Below are positions 25,782 through 34,747 of a stretch of 64,000 nucleotides of DNA, piece by piece. The stretch comes from Nocardia mexicana NBRC 108244 (GTDB lineage: Bacteria > Actinomycetota > Actinomycetes > Mycobacteriales > Mycobacteriaceae). Within the stretch, counting starts at the first letter, position 1. Each line of letters opens with the position of its first letter. The stretch is taken from assembly GCF_001613165.1 (NCBI RefSeq), contig NZ_BDBV01000035.1, forward strand, positions 62,001 through 126,000, in the 5' to 3' direction. A model generated the notes under the pieces. That model was given only the letters and a program-made list of their open reading frames with translations. It made no database searches and was not told where the DNA came from. The position numbers were made by a program, and so were the translations under genes.

Positions 25782-26812
25782 TCGCGCGACTGTCCGCGGA
25801 GCAGCTGCCGTCTGCCGTGGAACCCGTACTGCGGCAGCGGATTCCCGGTGCGGAACGGGCCACGATCCGGGACTGGTCGGCGAGCCCGCGCGGATTCGCC
25901 ACCGAGACCTACCTGTTCGATCTGGAGTCGCCGGAATCGACGGTGCCGCTGGTGCTCCGGCGTCCGCCGGAGGTGGCGCTGTTCCCCGATTACGACCTGC
26001 TGCGGCAGGTGCTGGTGATGCGGCGGCTGGCCGGCACCACGATCCCGGTCCCCGCCGTGCGCTGGCTCGACCGGGTGGGTGAGACGACGGGCGGGCCGTA
26101 CTACGTCATGGATCGCATGCCCGGCGAGGCGCCGAGCGACTACCCGTCGTATCACACCGCCGGGATCTATCACGCCGCCGAGCCCGAACAGCGTGCCCGC
26201 ATGTGGTGGGGCTGCGTGGATGTGATCGCCGAGGTGCACCGGCTCGACTGGCGGGCAATGGATCTGGAGTTCCTCACGCTGCCCGGCGACGGCGCGGGCC
26301 CGGTGCGGCGGATCGCCGACTATCTCGCGGCCGCATTGTCCTGGGCCGCGCCGGAGCCGCCACCCGCGCTGCGCCGCGGCGTGGACTGGTTGCGCGCCAA
26401 CGCCTACGAGCCCGACCACGTCACGCTGTGCTGGGGCGACGCGCGAATGTCGAACATCCTCTACGACAGCGACTTCCGCGTCACCGGCGTGCTGGACTGG
26501 GAGATCGCCTACCTCGGCGATCACGAGGCCGACCTGGCCTGGCTGCTGTTCCTGGACTGGGCGTGCAGCGAATTCGAAGGCCACGCACGGCTTCCCGGCA
26601 CTCCCACCCGCGAGGAGACCGTCTCGTACTACGAGCGGCGCACGGGCCTGCCGGTCCGCAACCTGCGGTACAACGAGGTCCTGGCGGCCGTCCTACTCAG
26701 CATCCCGCTGCTGCGCATGGCCCACCGCCTGCGGCTACCGCCCGAAATGGATCTCACGGCATTCTGCGCCCGCCGGATCGAGGACCTGGTTCCCCATCCC
26801 GCCGGTGAATAG
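25778..26812 (+). CDS. Phosphotransferase-family (APH-like) protein
   Basis: 344 residues starting in the ATGA overlap. It has the kinase-like APH fold: a substrate/ATP N-lobe (P-L-V-L-R-R-P-P), Y-Y-V-M-D-R-M-P-G, the catalytic loop C-W-G-D-A-R-M-S-N (the usual H-G-D has tryptophan in the histidine position), and the metal motif V-L-D-W-E-I-A. This branch resembles ACAD10/FadE36-like kinases that phosphorylate hydroxyacyl-CoA rather than antibiotics. The pairing with a CrtC-like protein suggests lipid or steroid metabolism. Not an obvious resistance gene. Confidence 0.78.
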   Translation: MIARLSAEQLPSAVEPVLRQRIPGAERATIRDWSASPRGFATETYLFDLESPESTVPLVLRRPPEVALFPDYDLLRQVLVMRRLAGTTIPVPAVRWLDRVGETTGGPYYVMDRMPGEAPSDYPSYHTAGIYHAAEPEQRARMWWGCVDVIAEVHRLDWRAMDLEFLTLPGDGAGPVRRIADYLAAALSWAAPEPPPALRRGVDWLRANAYEPDHVTLCWGDARMSNILYDSDFRVTGVLDWEIAYLGDHEADLAWLLFLDWACSEFEGHARLPGTPTREETVSYYERRTGLPVRNLRYNEVLAAVLLSIPLLRMAHRLRLPPEMDLTAFCARRIEDLVPHPAGE

Positions 26813-26819
26813 CCTCCCT

Positions 26820-26851
26820 CCGTCCCACGACAGCATCCCGTCGTGGGACGG
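26820..26851. terminator. 12-bp stem bidirectional terminator
   Basis: CCGTCCCACGAC (26820-26831) pairs perfectly with GTCGTGGGACGG (26840-26851) around an 8-nt loop. It starts 8 bp after the phosphotransferase stop and lies between convergent genes, followed by a short T-containing stretch. Confidence 0.7.
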
Positions 26852-26886
26852 GGTCTTCCGTTGTGGAGCTTGCCATCGGCGAGCGA

Positions 26887-27120
26887 CTACCGCGAAAGCC
26901 GCTGGCGGAGAAGGTCCTTGCCCTGTTCGGCGCCCTTGCGGCTCTCGGCCTGTGCGCGGCGGAAGAACTCCGACAGCTCGCGGTCGCCGGAGCGTTCGGC
27001 GTCGGCGGCGTAGTTCTCCATCCGCAGCGCATTGCTCAGGCAGGCCTCGGTGAACCAGATCAGGTTGTAGTCCTTGTCCGGAGTGCCGGTGACATGGCCT
27101 GATTCGGTGGACTGTGTCAT
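26887..27120 (-). CDS. Small conserved hypothetical protein
   Basis: 77 residues from ATG 27120 with a strong GAAGGAG site. It is hydrophilic and predicted helical (A-C-L-S-N-A-L-R-M-E-N-Y-A-A-D-A-E-R), with a K/R-rich C-terminus; no signal peptide or membrane helix. The helical A-E-R-S-G-D-R-E-L-S-E-F-F pattern recalls small ferritin-like or coiled-coil stress proteins, but I do not assign a function. It lies 70 bp downstream of the PhoX-like gene on the same strand. Confidence 0.6.
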   Translation of the reverse strand: MTQSTESGHVTGTPDKDYNLIWFTEACLSNALRMENYAADAERSGDRELSEFFRRAQAESRKGAEQGKDLLRQRLSR

Positions 27121-27190
27121 GACGCTGCTCCTTCGTGTCGCGTGCTGACTGTCGTGTCCTCGCGCTACCCGAGGCGCGGTGTCCGAAACG

Positions 27191-28321
27191 TCAGCGCCGG
27201 AAGGGGCCGGTGATCTCGTAGGTGATGCCGTCCGCGCTGTTTCCCGTGGTGCCGCGCTGTGAGGAGAAGTAGAGGCGGTTGCCCGCGGGATTGAAAGCGG
27301 GGCCGGTGATTTCGGAGGCGTCGGAGTCGGCCACCTGGAGGAACGGGGCGACGTTGCCGCCCGCGATGAGGCAGATCTGCATATCGCCGCCGTCCTCGGC
27401 GACGAAGAGGTCGCCGTTGGCGGCACCGGTCACGTTGTCCACGCCCGACAGTTCCGCATCGCCGTCGTAGGCGACCGAGAGCCGGTTGTTCGCGGCGTCG
27501 AGCGCCCAGACCCTGTTGTCGCCCTTGGTGGTGAACCAGCAGGTCCCGCCCGCGTAGTAGCAGCCCTCGCCGCCGTTGAAGGCCTTCGACTCCGGAACCT
27601 GGCGGCGGGTCGGCGCGGAAGCCCCTGCGCGGTCGGGGATCTCGCGCCAGCTGACGGCCCCGTCGTTCTCGACGAGCACCTCGAGCCGCCCGGCCACCAG
27701 CGCGGGCCACACGGCGGGGACGAATCGGTAGAAGCGGCCGTCGGGGCGGTCCTCCGTCATGTACACGACCCGGCGTTCCGGGTCCACGGCGCACGCCTCG
27801 TGGGTGAACAGGCCCATCTCGGGCATGCGGACCGCCGGGCGCAGGCCCCACGGGTCGGTCTCGAAGACCGCGCCGCCCTCCAGCTCCTCGCACGACAGCC
27901 AGGTGTTCCACGGTGTGGCGCCGCCCGCGCAGTTGAGATTGGTGTTCGACAGGGTGCGGTGGGCCCCGAGGATCGCGCCGTCCCCGCCGAATTTGATCGC
28001 GCCGACGCCGCCGGTGCCGCTGACCTCGCTGTTGGATACGTAGATCCAGCCCGGGCCGTCGGCGAAGCACGCGCCGCCGTCCGGTGCGGGGTGCCAGACG
28101 TAGTTCGTCCGCTCCACCGGCTGCCCCGACCGCGCGACGATCCGGCTGGTGAAGCCCGCGGGCAGCGACACCCCGTTGGCGTCGGGGCCCGACAGCGGGC
28201 CGTAGGGCGATTCGCCGGCCGCGGCTCCGGCCCGGAAGGCGTCCAGCCAGGACGCACCTCCGAACGCGGCGGCGGCCGCACCGCCGGCGACGCTGACTCG
28301 CAGGAAACTTCGACGATCCAC
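27191..28321 (-). CDS. PhoX/DUF839-family exported protein
   Basis: 376 residues from the GTG at 28321, with GGAGGTG upstream. A twin-arginine signal opens it (D-R-R-S-F-L-R). The body is a PhoX-type propeller with W-N-T-W-L-S-C-E-E near residue 140, a metal-ligand segment in Fe/Ca alkaline phosphatases, plus H-E-A-C-A-V-D-P and E-G-C-Y-Y-A-G-G-T-C-W-F. PhoX enzymes hydrolyse phosphomonoesters in the periplasm or wall. It is shorter than classical PhoX, so phosphatase activity is likely but not certain. Confidence 0.75.
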   Translation of the reverse strand: MDRRSFLRVSVAGGAAAAAFGGASWLDAFRAGAAAGESPYGPLSGPDANGVSLPAGFTSRIVARSGQPVERTNYVWHPAPDGGACFADGPGWIYVSNSEVSGTGGVGAIKFGGDGAILGAHRTLSNTNLNCAGGATPWNTWLSCEELEGGAVFETDPWGLRPAVRMPEMGLFTHEACAVDPERRVVYMTEDRPDGRFYRFVPAVWPALVAGRLEVLVENDGAVSWREIPDRAGASAPTRRQVPESKAFNGGEGCYYAGGTCWFTTKGDNRVWALDAANNRLSVAYDGDAELSGVDNVTGAANGDLFVAEDGGDMQICLIAGGNVAPFLQVADSDASEITGPAFNPAGNRLYFSSQRGTTGNSADGITYEITGPFRR

Positions 28322-28568
28322 CGGGCACCTCCGAAACGTGTCGACTTTGCCGCACCCGCCAGCAGACGCTGCGGACAGTAGTGCAGTCGCGCCGACGGCG
28401 CTACCCGGCGTGCGGGCGTTTTGTGCACTCGAACAAACCGGGTCCGGGGAAGTCGAATATCTGCCGATACTGCCCGGTGATCGGCGGCCGTACTGTGCAT
28501 TCAGCGGCTACGGGGGTCGCGGCTGGACAAACTGCCCGAATGCGGGTGGCGAATGGAGAGTGTCTTCG

Positions 28569-29915
28569 ATGATGACAACGTTGCGTCGTCGAGTGGTACC
28601 GCTGGCGGCGGCCGGGGCGGTCCTGATGAGCGTGGTCGGCGGTAGCGGGACCGCTTTCGCCGAGCCCGCATTCCCGCCGTCGTTTCCGCCGGATCAGAAT
28701 CAGCTGCCGCAGCTGCCGCGCGAGCCCGATATCTATGACGCGCTGCCGATTCCGGCGCCGGACAACGACCCCTGGTACGACGATCCGGCGAATCTGGCGG
28801 ATTTGCAGCCGGGCGACATCATCCGCAGTCGCGTGGTGCAGACGAGGCTGCTGGGCCTCCCGGTTCCGGTATTCAGCAAGCAGCTGCTGTTCCGGTCCAA
28901 CGACGTGCACGGCAATCCCATCGCGACGGCCACCACGGTCATCGTTCCGGGCATCCCGTGGGTGGGCAGCCCGCGGCCGGTGATCTCTTTCCAGGAGGCG
29001 ATCGACTCCACCGATTCCTCCTGCAATCCATCGCATACGCTGCAGGTCGGCACGTTCAAAGAGATTGCGCTGGCGCAGTATTGGATCGCGCAGGGTTTCG
29101 CATTCAACATTCCCGACTTCGACGGCAAGTACAACACCTTCGCCACCTATGACGAGGGCCAGATGGTGCTCGACAGCCTGCGCGCGATGAAGAACGACGC
29201 GTCGCTGGGCCTCACCGATTCCGGTATCGGCATGTACGGCTTCTCCGGCGGCGGTTCGGCCACGGCCCGCGCGGCCGAACTGCGCCAGAGTTACGCGCCC
29301 GACGTGAAGATTCTCGGCGCGGCATTCGGCGGCACGCCACCGGATCTCACCGCCATCGCCGATTACGCCACCGTGTCGCGGCCCGGCGTCACCGGAATGA
29401 GCAGCTTCACGATGTGGCTCGGCGCGGCCGCGCTGGCGCGCGAATTCCCGGAGGAGTTCGATCCGAAGCGGTTGCTGAATGCCGAGGGGCAGCAGATCAT
29501 CGCGGACCTGAACAGCCGCTGCGTCTATTCCGCGGCGCTCACCGGCATGTACCGGCCGATCAGCGACTACTACGCGCCGGGCTCGCAGGGCCTGAACGAT
29601 CCCGCGATTCAAGGCGTGTTGAAGAGCCAGAGCCTCGGCAAACACATTCCCGATATCCCGCTGCTGTGGTGGAACGGGGTGTGGGACCAGCTCATCCCGG
29701 CCTCGATCGTGACGCCGGGGGTGAACGACTACTGGCAGCGCGGCGCGGATCTGCGGTACTACACCATGCCGGTGCCCGAGCACATCACCAATGCGGTGGC
29801 GGGCTGGCCGCCGGCGGTTGCCTGGCTCAGCGCGATCCTGCGCGGCCTGCCGCCGGGGCCGAAGTTCAAGCTGGACTATCCGTCGCCGTTCCCGCCCGGA
29901 TTCCCCGGCGCCTGA
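28569..29915 (+). CDS. Secreted LIP-family lipase
   Basis: 448 residues from ATG 28569 (GGAGAG eight bases upstream; ATG 28572 is also possible). The Sec signal ends near A-F-A-E (31). A P/Q-rich linker at 34-70 contains P-D-N-D-P-W-Y. The nucleophile elbow G-F-S-G-G-G puts the serine at 226. Cys at 152 and 392-type positions may form disulphides, and P-E-H-I-T-N supplies the catalytic histidine. Secretory lipase family; acts on lipid esters outside the cell. A perfect terminator hairpin follows. Confidence 0.83.
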   Translation: MMTTLRRRVVPLAAAGAVLMSVVGGSGTAFAEPAFPPSFPPDQNQLPQLPREPDIYDALPIPAPDNDPWYDDPANLADLQPGDIIRSRVVQTRLLGLPVPVFSKQLLFRSNDVHGNPIATATTVIVPGIPWVGSPRPVISFQEAIDSTDSSCNPSHTLQVGTFKEIALAQYWIAQGFAFNIPDFDGKYNTFATYDEGQMVLDSLRAMKNDASLGLTDSGIGMYGFSGGGSATARAAELRQSYAPDVKILGAAFGGTPPDLTAIADYATVSRPGVTGMSSFTMWLGAAALAREFPEEFDPKRLLNAEGQQIIADLNSRCVYSAALTGMYRPISDYYAPGSQGLNDPAIQGVLKSQSLGKHIPDIPLLWWNGVWDQLIPASIVTPGVNDYWQRGADLRYYTMPVPEHITNAVAGWPPAVAWLSAILRGLPPGPKFKLDYPSPFPPGFPGA

Positions 29916-29923
29916 GGTCGTAG

Positions 29924-29950
29924 CCGCCCGCGGATCGTATCCGCGGGCGG
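29924..29950. terminator. 12-bp stem intrinsic terminator
   Basis: CCGCCCGCGGAT and ATCCGCGGGCGG pair perfectly around a 3-nt loop, starting 9 bp after the lipase stop. GC-rich without a long T-run, as is usual in actinobacteria. Confidence 0.75.
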
Positions 29951-30124
29951 TCGGCCGTTCCGCCCGAGTCGACGCAGTGGAAAGGCGAGGTTGACGTTGC
30001 GGAAACCGGGTCGTTGACGCTACGGCAACAATGCGGCCTTATCGTCAAAATGGTTTTGGCACAATGGCTTTCGAATGCATCCGATTGGTAGGGTCGGGTA
30101 TCAGCGAACGACCTTAGGAGTGCC

Positions 30125-30688
30125 GTGTCTTTCCTGTCTCCCGACTACCCGGAGATCCTCTACGACTGTGACGAGGGCGAGGTCTCCGCGAGCTTCCGCG
30201 CCGCCGACAGCCCGCCGGACTACACCTCCGGCGACAGCACCTTCCACTACCTGTCCACCAGGTTGTCCACGAACGGGCTGTTCGGGCTCTACAAGAACCA
30301 CATGGGACCGGCCGTGGGAGGCACCAGCACGCATTTCCACAAGACGATGTCCGAGTCGTTCTACGTGCTGTCGGGAGAGATCCACGTCTTCGACGGCGAA
30401 CGCTGGTTCGACGCCGCCCAGGGCGACTACCTCTACATTCCGCCCGGCGGCGTGCATTCGTTCGGCAATATCTCCGGGGAGCCCGCGGATTTTCTGATGC
30501 TGTTCGCGCCCGGTGCCGCGCGTGAGGGCTACTTCGAGGGCCTCGAGCACGTGGCGGGGATGACCGACGAGGAGCGGGCGGCCTTCTTCGTCCGGCACGA
30601 CAGCTTCTTCGCCGATATGGCCAAGGGCCCGGGCGCGGATTCCTGGGAAGACCGCGCCGCCCTCCGCAGGTCGTTCAAGACTCGCTGA
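30125..30688 (+). CDS. Cupin-domain protein
   Basis: 187 residues from GTG 30125 with AGGAG seven bases upstream. Cupin motif 1 is visible as T-H-F-H-K-T-M-S-E-S-F-Y-V-L-S-G, with two histidines and the glutamate for a metal. Motif 2 is P-P-G-G-V-H-S-F-G-N. A monocupin fold is expected. The C-terminal extension is helical and acidic. The family includes dioxygenases and isomerases; the substrate is unknown. The gene converges with the TIGR03086 gene, leaving only 3 bp between stops. Confidence 0.8.
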   Translation: MSFLSPDYPEILYDCDEGEVSASFRAADSPPDYTSGDSTFHYLSTRLSTNGLFGLYKNHMGPAVGGTSTHFHKTMSESFYVLSGEIHVFDGERWFDAAQGDYLYIPPGGVHSFGNISGEPADFLMLFAPGAAREGYFEGLEHVAGMTDEERAAFFVRHDSFFADMAKGPGADSWEDRAALRRSFKTR

Positions 30689-30691
30689 CCC

Positions 30692-31279
30692 TCACGGCCG
30701 ACGGCCCACATAGGCGGCCAATCGCGTGTAGATGTCGGCGTCGCCGGAGATCCGCACGGCCGGGCCGAACTTGCCCGCCTCCTCGTCGCGGGCCTCGGAC
30801 GGCACGTAGCGGCTGAACCAGGCGAGCGCCGCCGCGGCGAGATCCGGGTCCAGCCCGGCGAGCCGGGACGTCGCGTGGGCGAGATCCCAGGAGTGCACGG
30901 TGAATTCGTGGGTGTAGGCCGTGAGCGTGTCCCGGCCCGGCAGCGTCGCCCACGGCAGCGTGATCGTTCGGTCGAGTACCGCATCGTGCTGCCAGACGTG
31001 CTCGACCTCGGCACGGGCCCCTTCGAACGCTCCGGCGCAGTCGTCACCGATATCGGCGACATCGGGTAGCCCCGCGGCGCTCTGCCCGGCACCGAGGCGC
31101 GCGAGCTTGTGCAGGACGCCGGTCATATGACCGCACAACGCGCGAACGTCGTATTCGGTACAGGGGGTGGGCTCGGCGAGTTCCCCGGGCCGCACGGCGC
31201 GGACCAGCCGCCCGGCCTGGTCCAGGGCTCGCCCGAATTGCGGTCGCGGGTCGACGATTTCGGCATCCGTTCCATCCAT
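30692..31279 (-). CDS. TIGR03086-family metal-binding protein (DinB/mycothiol maleylpyruvate isomerase-like)
   Basis: 195 residues from ATG 31279; an upstream in-frame start at 31309 adds ten. The family pattern is clear: P-C-T-E-Y-D-V-R-A-L-C-G-H-M near residue 38-51, H-K-L near 56, and E-F-T-V-H-S-W-D-L-A near 124-133. The three histidines form the zinc site of DinB-like proteins. Relatives are mycothiol-dependent S-transferases, fitting a mycothiol-making actinobacterium. Confidence 0.82.
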   Translation of the reverse strand: MDGTDAEIVDPRPQFGRALDQAGRLVRAVRPGELAEPTPCTEYDVRALCGHMTGVLHKLARLGAGQSAAGLPDVADIGDDCAGAFEGARAEVEHVWQHDAVLDRTITLPWATLPGRDTLTAYTHEFTVHSWDLAHATSRLAGLDPDLAAAALAWFSRYVPSEARDEEAGKFGPAVRISGDADIYTRLAAYVGRRP

Positions 31280-31342
31280 ACCGGGCACGCTATCGAGCCG
31301 GACCGACAACTTCCGACAGGTGCGGACTGCTCCACTTGCCGG

Positions 31343-31858
31343 TTATCGGCCGACGACGGGCTCGAGCGCAGTAGCGATGCGCTCGGCGCGGTCACACACC
31401 GGCTCGAGGAAGCTCTCGACGCCGACCATGAAGATGCCGCCGGTCGTCTTCAGCGCCACCCTGCATCCGCCCTCCATCTCGATGACGAGGGCCGGGCGGG
31501 TGTTGACGGTGGCGTCCCGCGCGACGCCCTTGGGTTCGACACGCACGGCGTCGAGGGTCGCGGCGCCGGAGAACAGGCCGGTGCCCGAATTCGGAAATTG
31601 GCAGATCGAGTAGAACTGCCCGTTCATGGTGCTGTCCGCGTGTTTCCGGGTGGAGGGGTCGATACCGGCGGCGCTCAGCGTCGCGTCGGGGATATCGCAG
31701 GGATGCGCGAACGCAGGTTGCTGCGATGCCGGGGAGCTTTCCGTGCTCACCGCGGGCGCCGAAGTCGGTGCGGGGACCGGGGAATCGGTCGTCTCGCTCG
31801 AACAACCGCTCACGAGTGCGGCGCCGAGCAGTACGGCACAGGCCGTAGTGAACCTCAT
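31343..31858 (-). CDS. DUF3558-family lipoprotein
   Basis: 171 residues from ATG 31858, the start that opens a lipoprotein signal (hydrophobic run, then L-V-S-G-C). A Ser/Pro/Thr-rich linker follows to about residue 50. The domain P-C-D-I-P-D-A-T-L-S-A-A-G-I with S-I-C-Q-F-P later is the DUF3558 pattern found on many mycobacterial and nocardial surface lipoproteins. Function unknown. It lies 63 bp from the TIGR03086 gene and may share its transcript. Confidence 0.82.
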   Translation of the reverse strand: MRFTTACAVLLGAALVSGCSSETTDSPVPAPTSAPAVSTESSPASQQPAFAHPCDIPDATLSAAGIDPSTRKHADSTMNGQFYSICQFPNSGTGLFSGAATLDAVRVEPKGVARDATVNTRPALVIEMEGGCRVALKTTGGIFMVGVESFLEPVCDRAERIATALEPVVGR

Positions 31859-31931
31859 CCTGTGCAGCGTAATCCCGGAACCATCCGTCGTCACGAGGAT
31901 CGTGATCCATTCGGGCTCTTCGGGTTCCGGC

Positions 31932-32480
31932 TCAGCGGCGGCGGGCGCCGTCGAAGAACAGGGAGAGGGCGGCGCCCGCCGGGTCGCGATGCGCCGAGGG
32001 CGTACCGCTCATGCCGATGGCGTAGACGATCCACAGCAGCGTGTCGACGAGCCAGTCGGCGGGCTGGTCGGCACGCAGGTCGCCGCGGTCCTGCGCGGTG
32101 CGCACCAGGTCGATCAGCGGGCGTTTCCATCTCGTCCAGCGGCGGGCTATCCGGTGGTCGAAATAGTCCTGGTGGCTGGTCAGCAGTTGCAGCAGCCGCA
32201 CCCGGTCGAAGCTCTCGCGGACGACGGCGGACAGTGCCTGGTCGACCGGCTCCCTCCTCTCGACCACGTCGCGCATCAGTTGCTCCGTGTCGTCCAGCAC
32301 GCGGATGTGTGCCGCGCGCCGCAGGGCGTTGCGGTCGCTGAAGTGCCGGTAGAGCGTGCCGCGCGCCAAGCCCGCCGTCGTCGCGACATCGTCCATCCGC
32401 GGATCCGGATTCGCCGGGGCGACCAGCCGCAGGTAGGCCTCGATGATCCGTTCGCGGTTGTCCGCCGCATCCACGCGCAC
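31932..32480 (-). CDS. TetR-family transcriptional regulator
   Basis: 182 residues. The HTH reads I-I-E-A-Y-L-R-L-V, then M-D-D-V-A-T-T-A-G-L-A-R-G-T-L-Y-R-H-F, a textbook TetR recognition helix. The ligand domain is tryptophan-rich (R-R-W-T-R-W-K-R-P). It is divergent from a Rieske oxygenase gene, with a perfect palindrome in the 112-bp spacer, so it most likely represses the oxygenase-LLM operon. Confidence 0.87.
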   Translation of the reverse strand: MRVDAADNRERIIEAYLRLVAPANPDPRMDDVATTAGLARGTLYRHFSDRNALRRAAHIRVLDDTEQLMRDVVERREPVDQALSAVVRESFDRVRLLQLLTSHQDYFDHRIARRWTRWKRPLIDLVRTAQDRGDLRADQPADWLVDTLLWIVYAIGMSGTPSAHRDPAGAALSLFFDGARRR

Positions 32481-32509
32481 GCACCGAGGTTAGCGGTCAC
32501 CGCGGTAAG

Positions 32510-32527
32510 TGAGACATGTGTGTCTCA
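32510..32527. promoter_or_regulatory. TGAGACA-N4-TGTCTCA operator (site C)
   Basis: A perfect 18-bp inverted repeat between tetR and the Rieske gene. Written as GAGAC-N6-GTCTC, it matches sites A (11105) and B (14461). Confidence 0.7.
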
Positions 32528-32592
32528 TTTTCCTCCTACGGTGATGGCAGCCGGGCCCCCGTCCGGCACCAGCGCCAAGAGGAGGAGAAGCC

Positions 32593-33759
32593 ATGCCGCA
32601 CAAGGTGAATCAACTCGCCGGGGGAGTCGGCTCCATCGACCCGGAGGAGGTGGACCGGCTGCTCGGCCGCCGCCACGCCCTGCCGTCGGCGTTCTACCAC
32701 GACCCGGAACTGCATCGGCTGGAGAAGCGGCTGCTCCTGAACCGGGCCTGGCAGGCCGTCGGTATCGTGGGCGAACTGCGCGACCCGGGCGACTATCTGA
32801 CGACCGATGTCGCGGGCGTCCCGGTGGTGGTGCTGCGCGGGCGGGACGACACGCTGCGGGCATTCGTCAACGTGTGCAGGCACCGCGCCAACGTGATCGC
32901 CACCGGCAGCGGCAACTGCCGCAGCCTGCAGTGCGCCTACCACGGATGGACCTATTCGCTGGACGGGTCGCTGAAGGGGATTCCGCACCGCGACCAGGGC
33001 GACCTGCCCCCCGCGGACACGCTGGGCCTGCGGCCCGTCGCGGTGGACGTGTTCGGCGGCATCGTCTTCGTCTGCCTCGAACCGCAGGAGTCGCTGCTCG
33101 ACCAGCTCGGTGACATGCCGGACATGATGGCGCGCGCCGGATACGACTTTCCGTTCGCCGCTGCGGACGGCGGCCCGACGCCGCTGACGACCGGCACGGA
33201 GGACCGCGCCGACGTGCGTGCGAACTGGAAGCTCGTGGTGGACAACGCCAATGAGTGCTATCACTGCCCGACGATCCATCCGCAGACGATCTGCGCCGTC
33301 ACCGGTGCCGATTTCGACTACGAACTCAATACCCGGGGAAAGTTCGGGATGGTCGTCGGCCAGCATCTGACGGCGAAGTGGCAGGCGAAGTTCCCCGCGG
33401 GCAAGTCCGGCAGCCAGTACGGGTATGCCCAGTACACGTTGTGGCCCAACACGATTGTCGTCAGCGGATACGTCGGCGAGCACATCCTCCGGCTCGAGCC
33501 CACCGGTCCCGGCACCACGCGTACCGTCGCCCGCACGTACCTGCGGCCGGACCTTCCGGCCGGACCGGTCGGCGAGATGAACGCCGTCCTGTTCGGGCAG
33601 GGCGTGGACGAGGACATCGAGGTGATGGAACGGGTGCAGCGCGGCCTGGAGTCCGGCTACTACGAGCCCGGCCCGCTCATGAACGGCCCCGAGGGCGTCA
33701 TTCATGCCTTCCAGAAACAGGTTTGGGATGCTCTGCGCCCGGCATTCCGGGAGGACTAG
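32593..33759 (+). CDS. Rieske non-haem iron oxygenase, alpha subunit
   Basis: 388 residues from ATG 32593 with GAGGAGGAG upstream. The [2Fe-2S] Rieske ligands are C95-x-H97 and C114-x2-H117. The mononuclear iron site has H224 and H229 in N-E-C-Y-H-C-P-T-I-H-P. The N-E-C-Y-H-C block is typical of the branch that includes carnitine, betaine and ring-opening demethylase-type oxygenases, so N- or O-dealkylation is as likely as ring hydroxylation. No reductase gene is nearby; electrons must come from elsewhere. It is under an adjacent TetR operator and followed by an LLM gene. Confidence 0.9.
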   Translation: MPHKVNQLAGGVGSIDPEEVDRLLGRRHALPSAFYHDPELHRLEKRLLLNRAWQAVGIVGELRDPGDYLTTDVAGVPVVVLRGRDDTLRAFVNVCRHRANVIATGSGNCRSLQCAYHGWTYSLDGSLKGIPHRDQGDLPPADTLGLRPVAVDVFGGIVFVCLEPQESLLDQLGDMPDMMARAGYDFPFAAADGGPTPLTTGTEDRADVRANWKLVVDNANECYHCPTIHPQTICAVTGADFDYELNTRGKFGMVVGQHLTAKWQAKFPAGKSGSQYGYAQYTLWPNTIVVSGYVGEHILRLEPTGPGTTRTVARTYLRPDLPAGPVGEMNAVLFGQGVDEDIEVMERVQRGLESGYYEPGPLMNGPEGVIHAFQKQVWDALRPAFRED

Positions 33760-33816
33760 TGTGCCGGATTACCGGTTTGCGGAATACTCGCGGGCGCGCT
33801 CGGGGTTCGGCTTCAT

Positions 33817-34635
33817 ATGAAGATCGGGATCAATACCTTCATCACCGACGAGGGCATCAGCGGGCCGAAATTGGGGCGTGCGCTGGAGGAACGCGGGTTC
33901 GAATCGCTGTTTCTGGCCGAGCATTCGCACATTCCCGTCAGCCGGGAGTCGCCGTATCCGGGCGGCGGGGAGCTGCCGCGGGTCTACTACCGCACCCTGG
34001 ATCCGTTCGTCGTGCTCGGCGCCGTCGCGGCCGTCACCGAGCGATTGATCCTCGGCACGGGGGTCACGCTGCTGATCCAGCGCGACGTCATCCACACCGC
34101 GAAGGAGGTCGCGACCCTCGACCGGCTCTCGAACGGCCGCGCCGTCTTCGGCGTGGGCGTCGGCTGGAACCGCGAGGAGATGGCCGATCACGGGACCGAC
34201 CCCCGCACCCGCGGCGCCCTGCTCGACGAGCAGCTCGAGGCCATCCGGGAGATCTGGGCGAAGGACGAGGCCGAGTACCACGGCCGCTTCGTGAACTTCG
34301 ATCCGATGTACGCGTGGCCGAAACCCGTGCAGCAGCCGCACCCGCCGATCTACATCGGTGGCGGCGAGGCCGCGGCCGAGCGCGCGGTCCGCCACGGCGT
34401 CGGCTGGATCCCCAACGGGGTTCCCGATGCGGCGTCGGTGCCCGCGCAGCTCGCCCTGCTTCGCGCGGACCTGCCCGTCTCCGTGACACCCGTCGTCCCC
34501 GATCCGGCGGTCCTGGACGCCTACGCCGAGCGCGGCGTGGAGCGGGTGACCTTCGCGCTCCCGACCGTCCCGGAATCGGAATCGCTGCGCGCCCTGGACG
34601 ATTTCGCGAAGCTGGCCGACCGCTACCTCACCTAG
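33817..34635 (+). CDS. LLM-class F420-dependent oxidoreductase
   Basis: 272 residues with a luciferase-like TIM barrel: M-K-I-G-I-N-T-F-I at the start, L-A-E-H-S-H-I-P near 34-41, G-V-G-V-G-W-N-R-E-E-M near 108-118, and a Y-I-G-G-G strand near 178. This is the TIGR03619-like F420 group of actinobacteria. It probably reduces or oxidises a substrate using F420. It lies 57 bp behind the Rieske gene and likely serves the same pathway. Confidence 0.85.
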   Translation: MKIGINTFITDEGISGPKLGRALEERGFESLFLAEHSHIPVSRESPYPGGGELPRVYYRTLDPFVVLGAVAAVTERLILGTGVTLLIQRDVIHTAKEVATLDRLSNGRAVFGVGVGWNREEMADHGTDPRTRGALLDEQLEAIREIWAKDEAEYHGRFVNFDPMYAWPKPVQQPHPPIYIGGGEAAAERAVRHGVGWIPNGVPDAASVPAQLALLRADLPVSVTPVVPDPAVLDAYAERGVERVTFALPTVPESESLRALDDFAKLADRYLT

Positions 34636-34747
34636 CCGATCCGGGCGAACGCTGGATGATTGCTGTGTATCTCCGCCATCGCCCTCGACATCGTGGTGAT
34701 CCGGTCGATCGCCACCTGGAGCCCCGAGGAGTCCTGAACGCCACGGC

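Noticed and set aside
25778-26812. Aminoglycoside resistance kinase
   Set aside because: Although APH-fold, it has the C-W-G-D catalytic loop and lipid-type context of the ACAD10/FadE36-like branch, so no resistance role is claimed.
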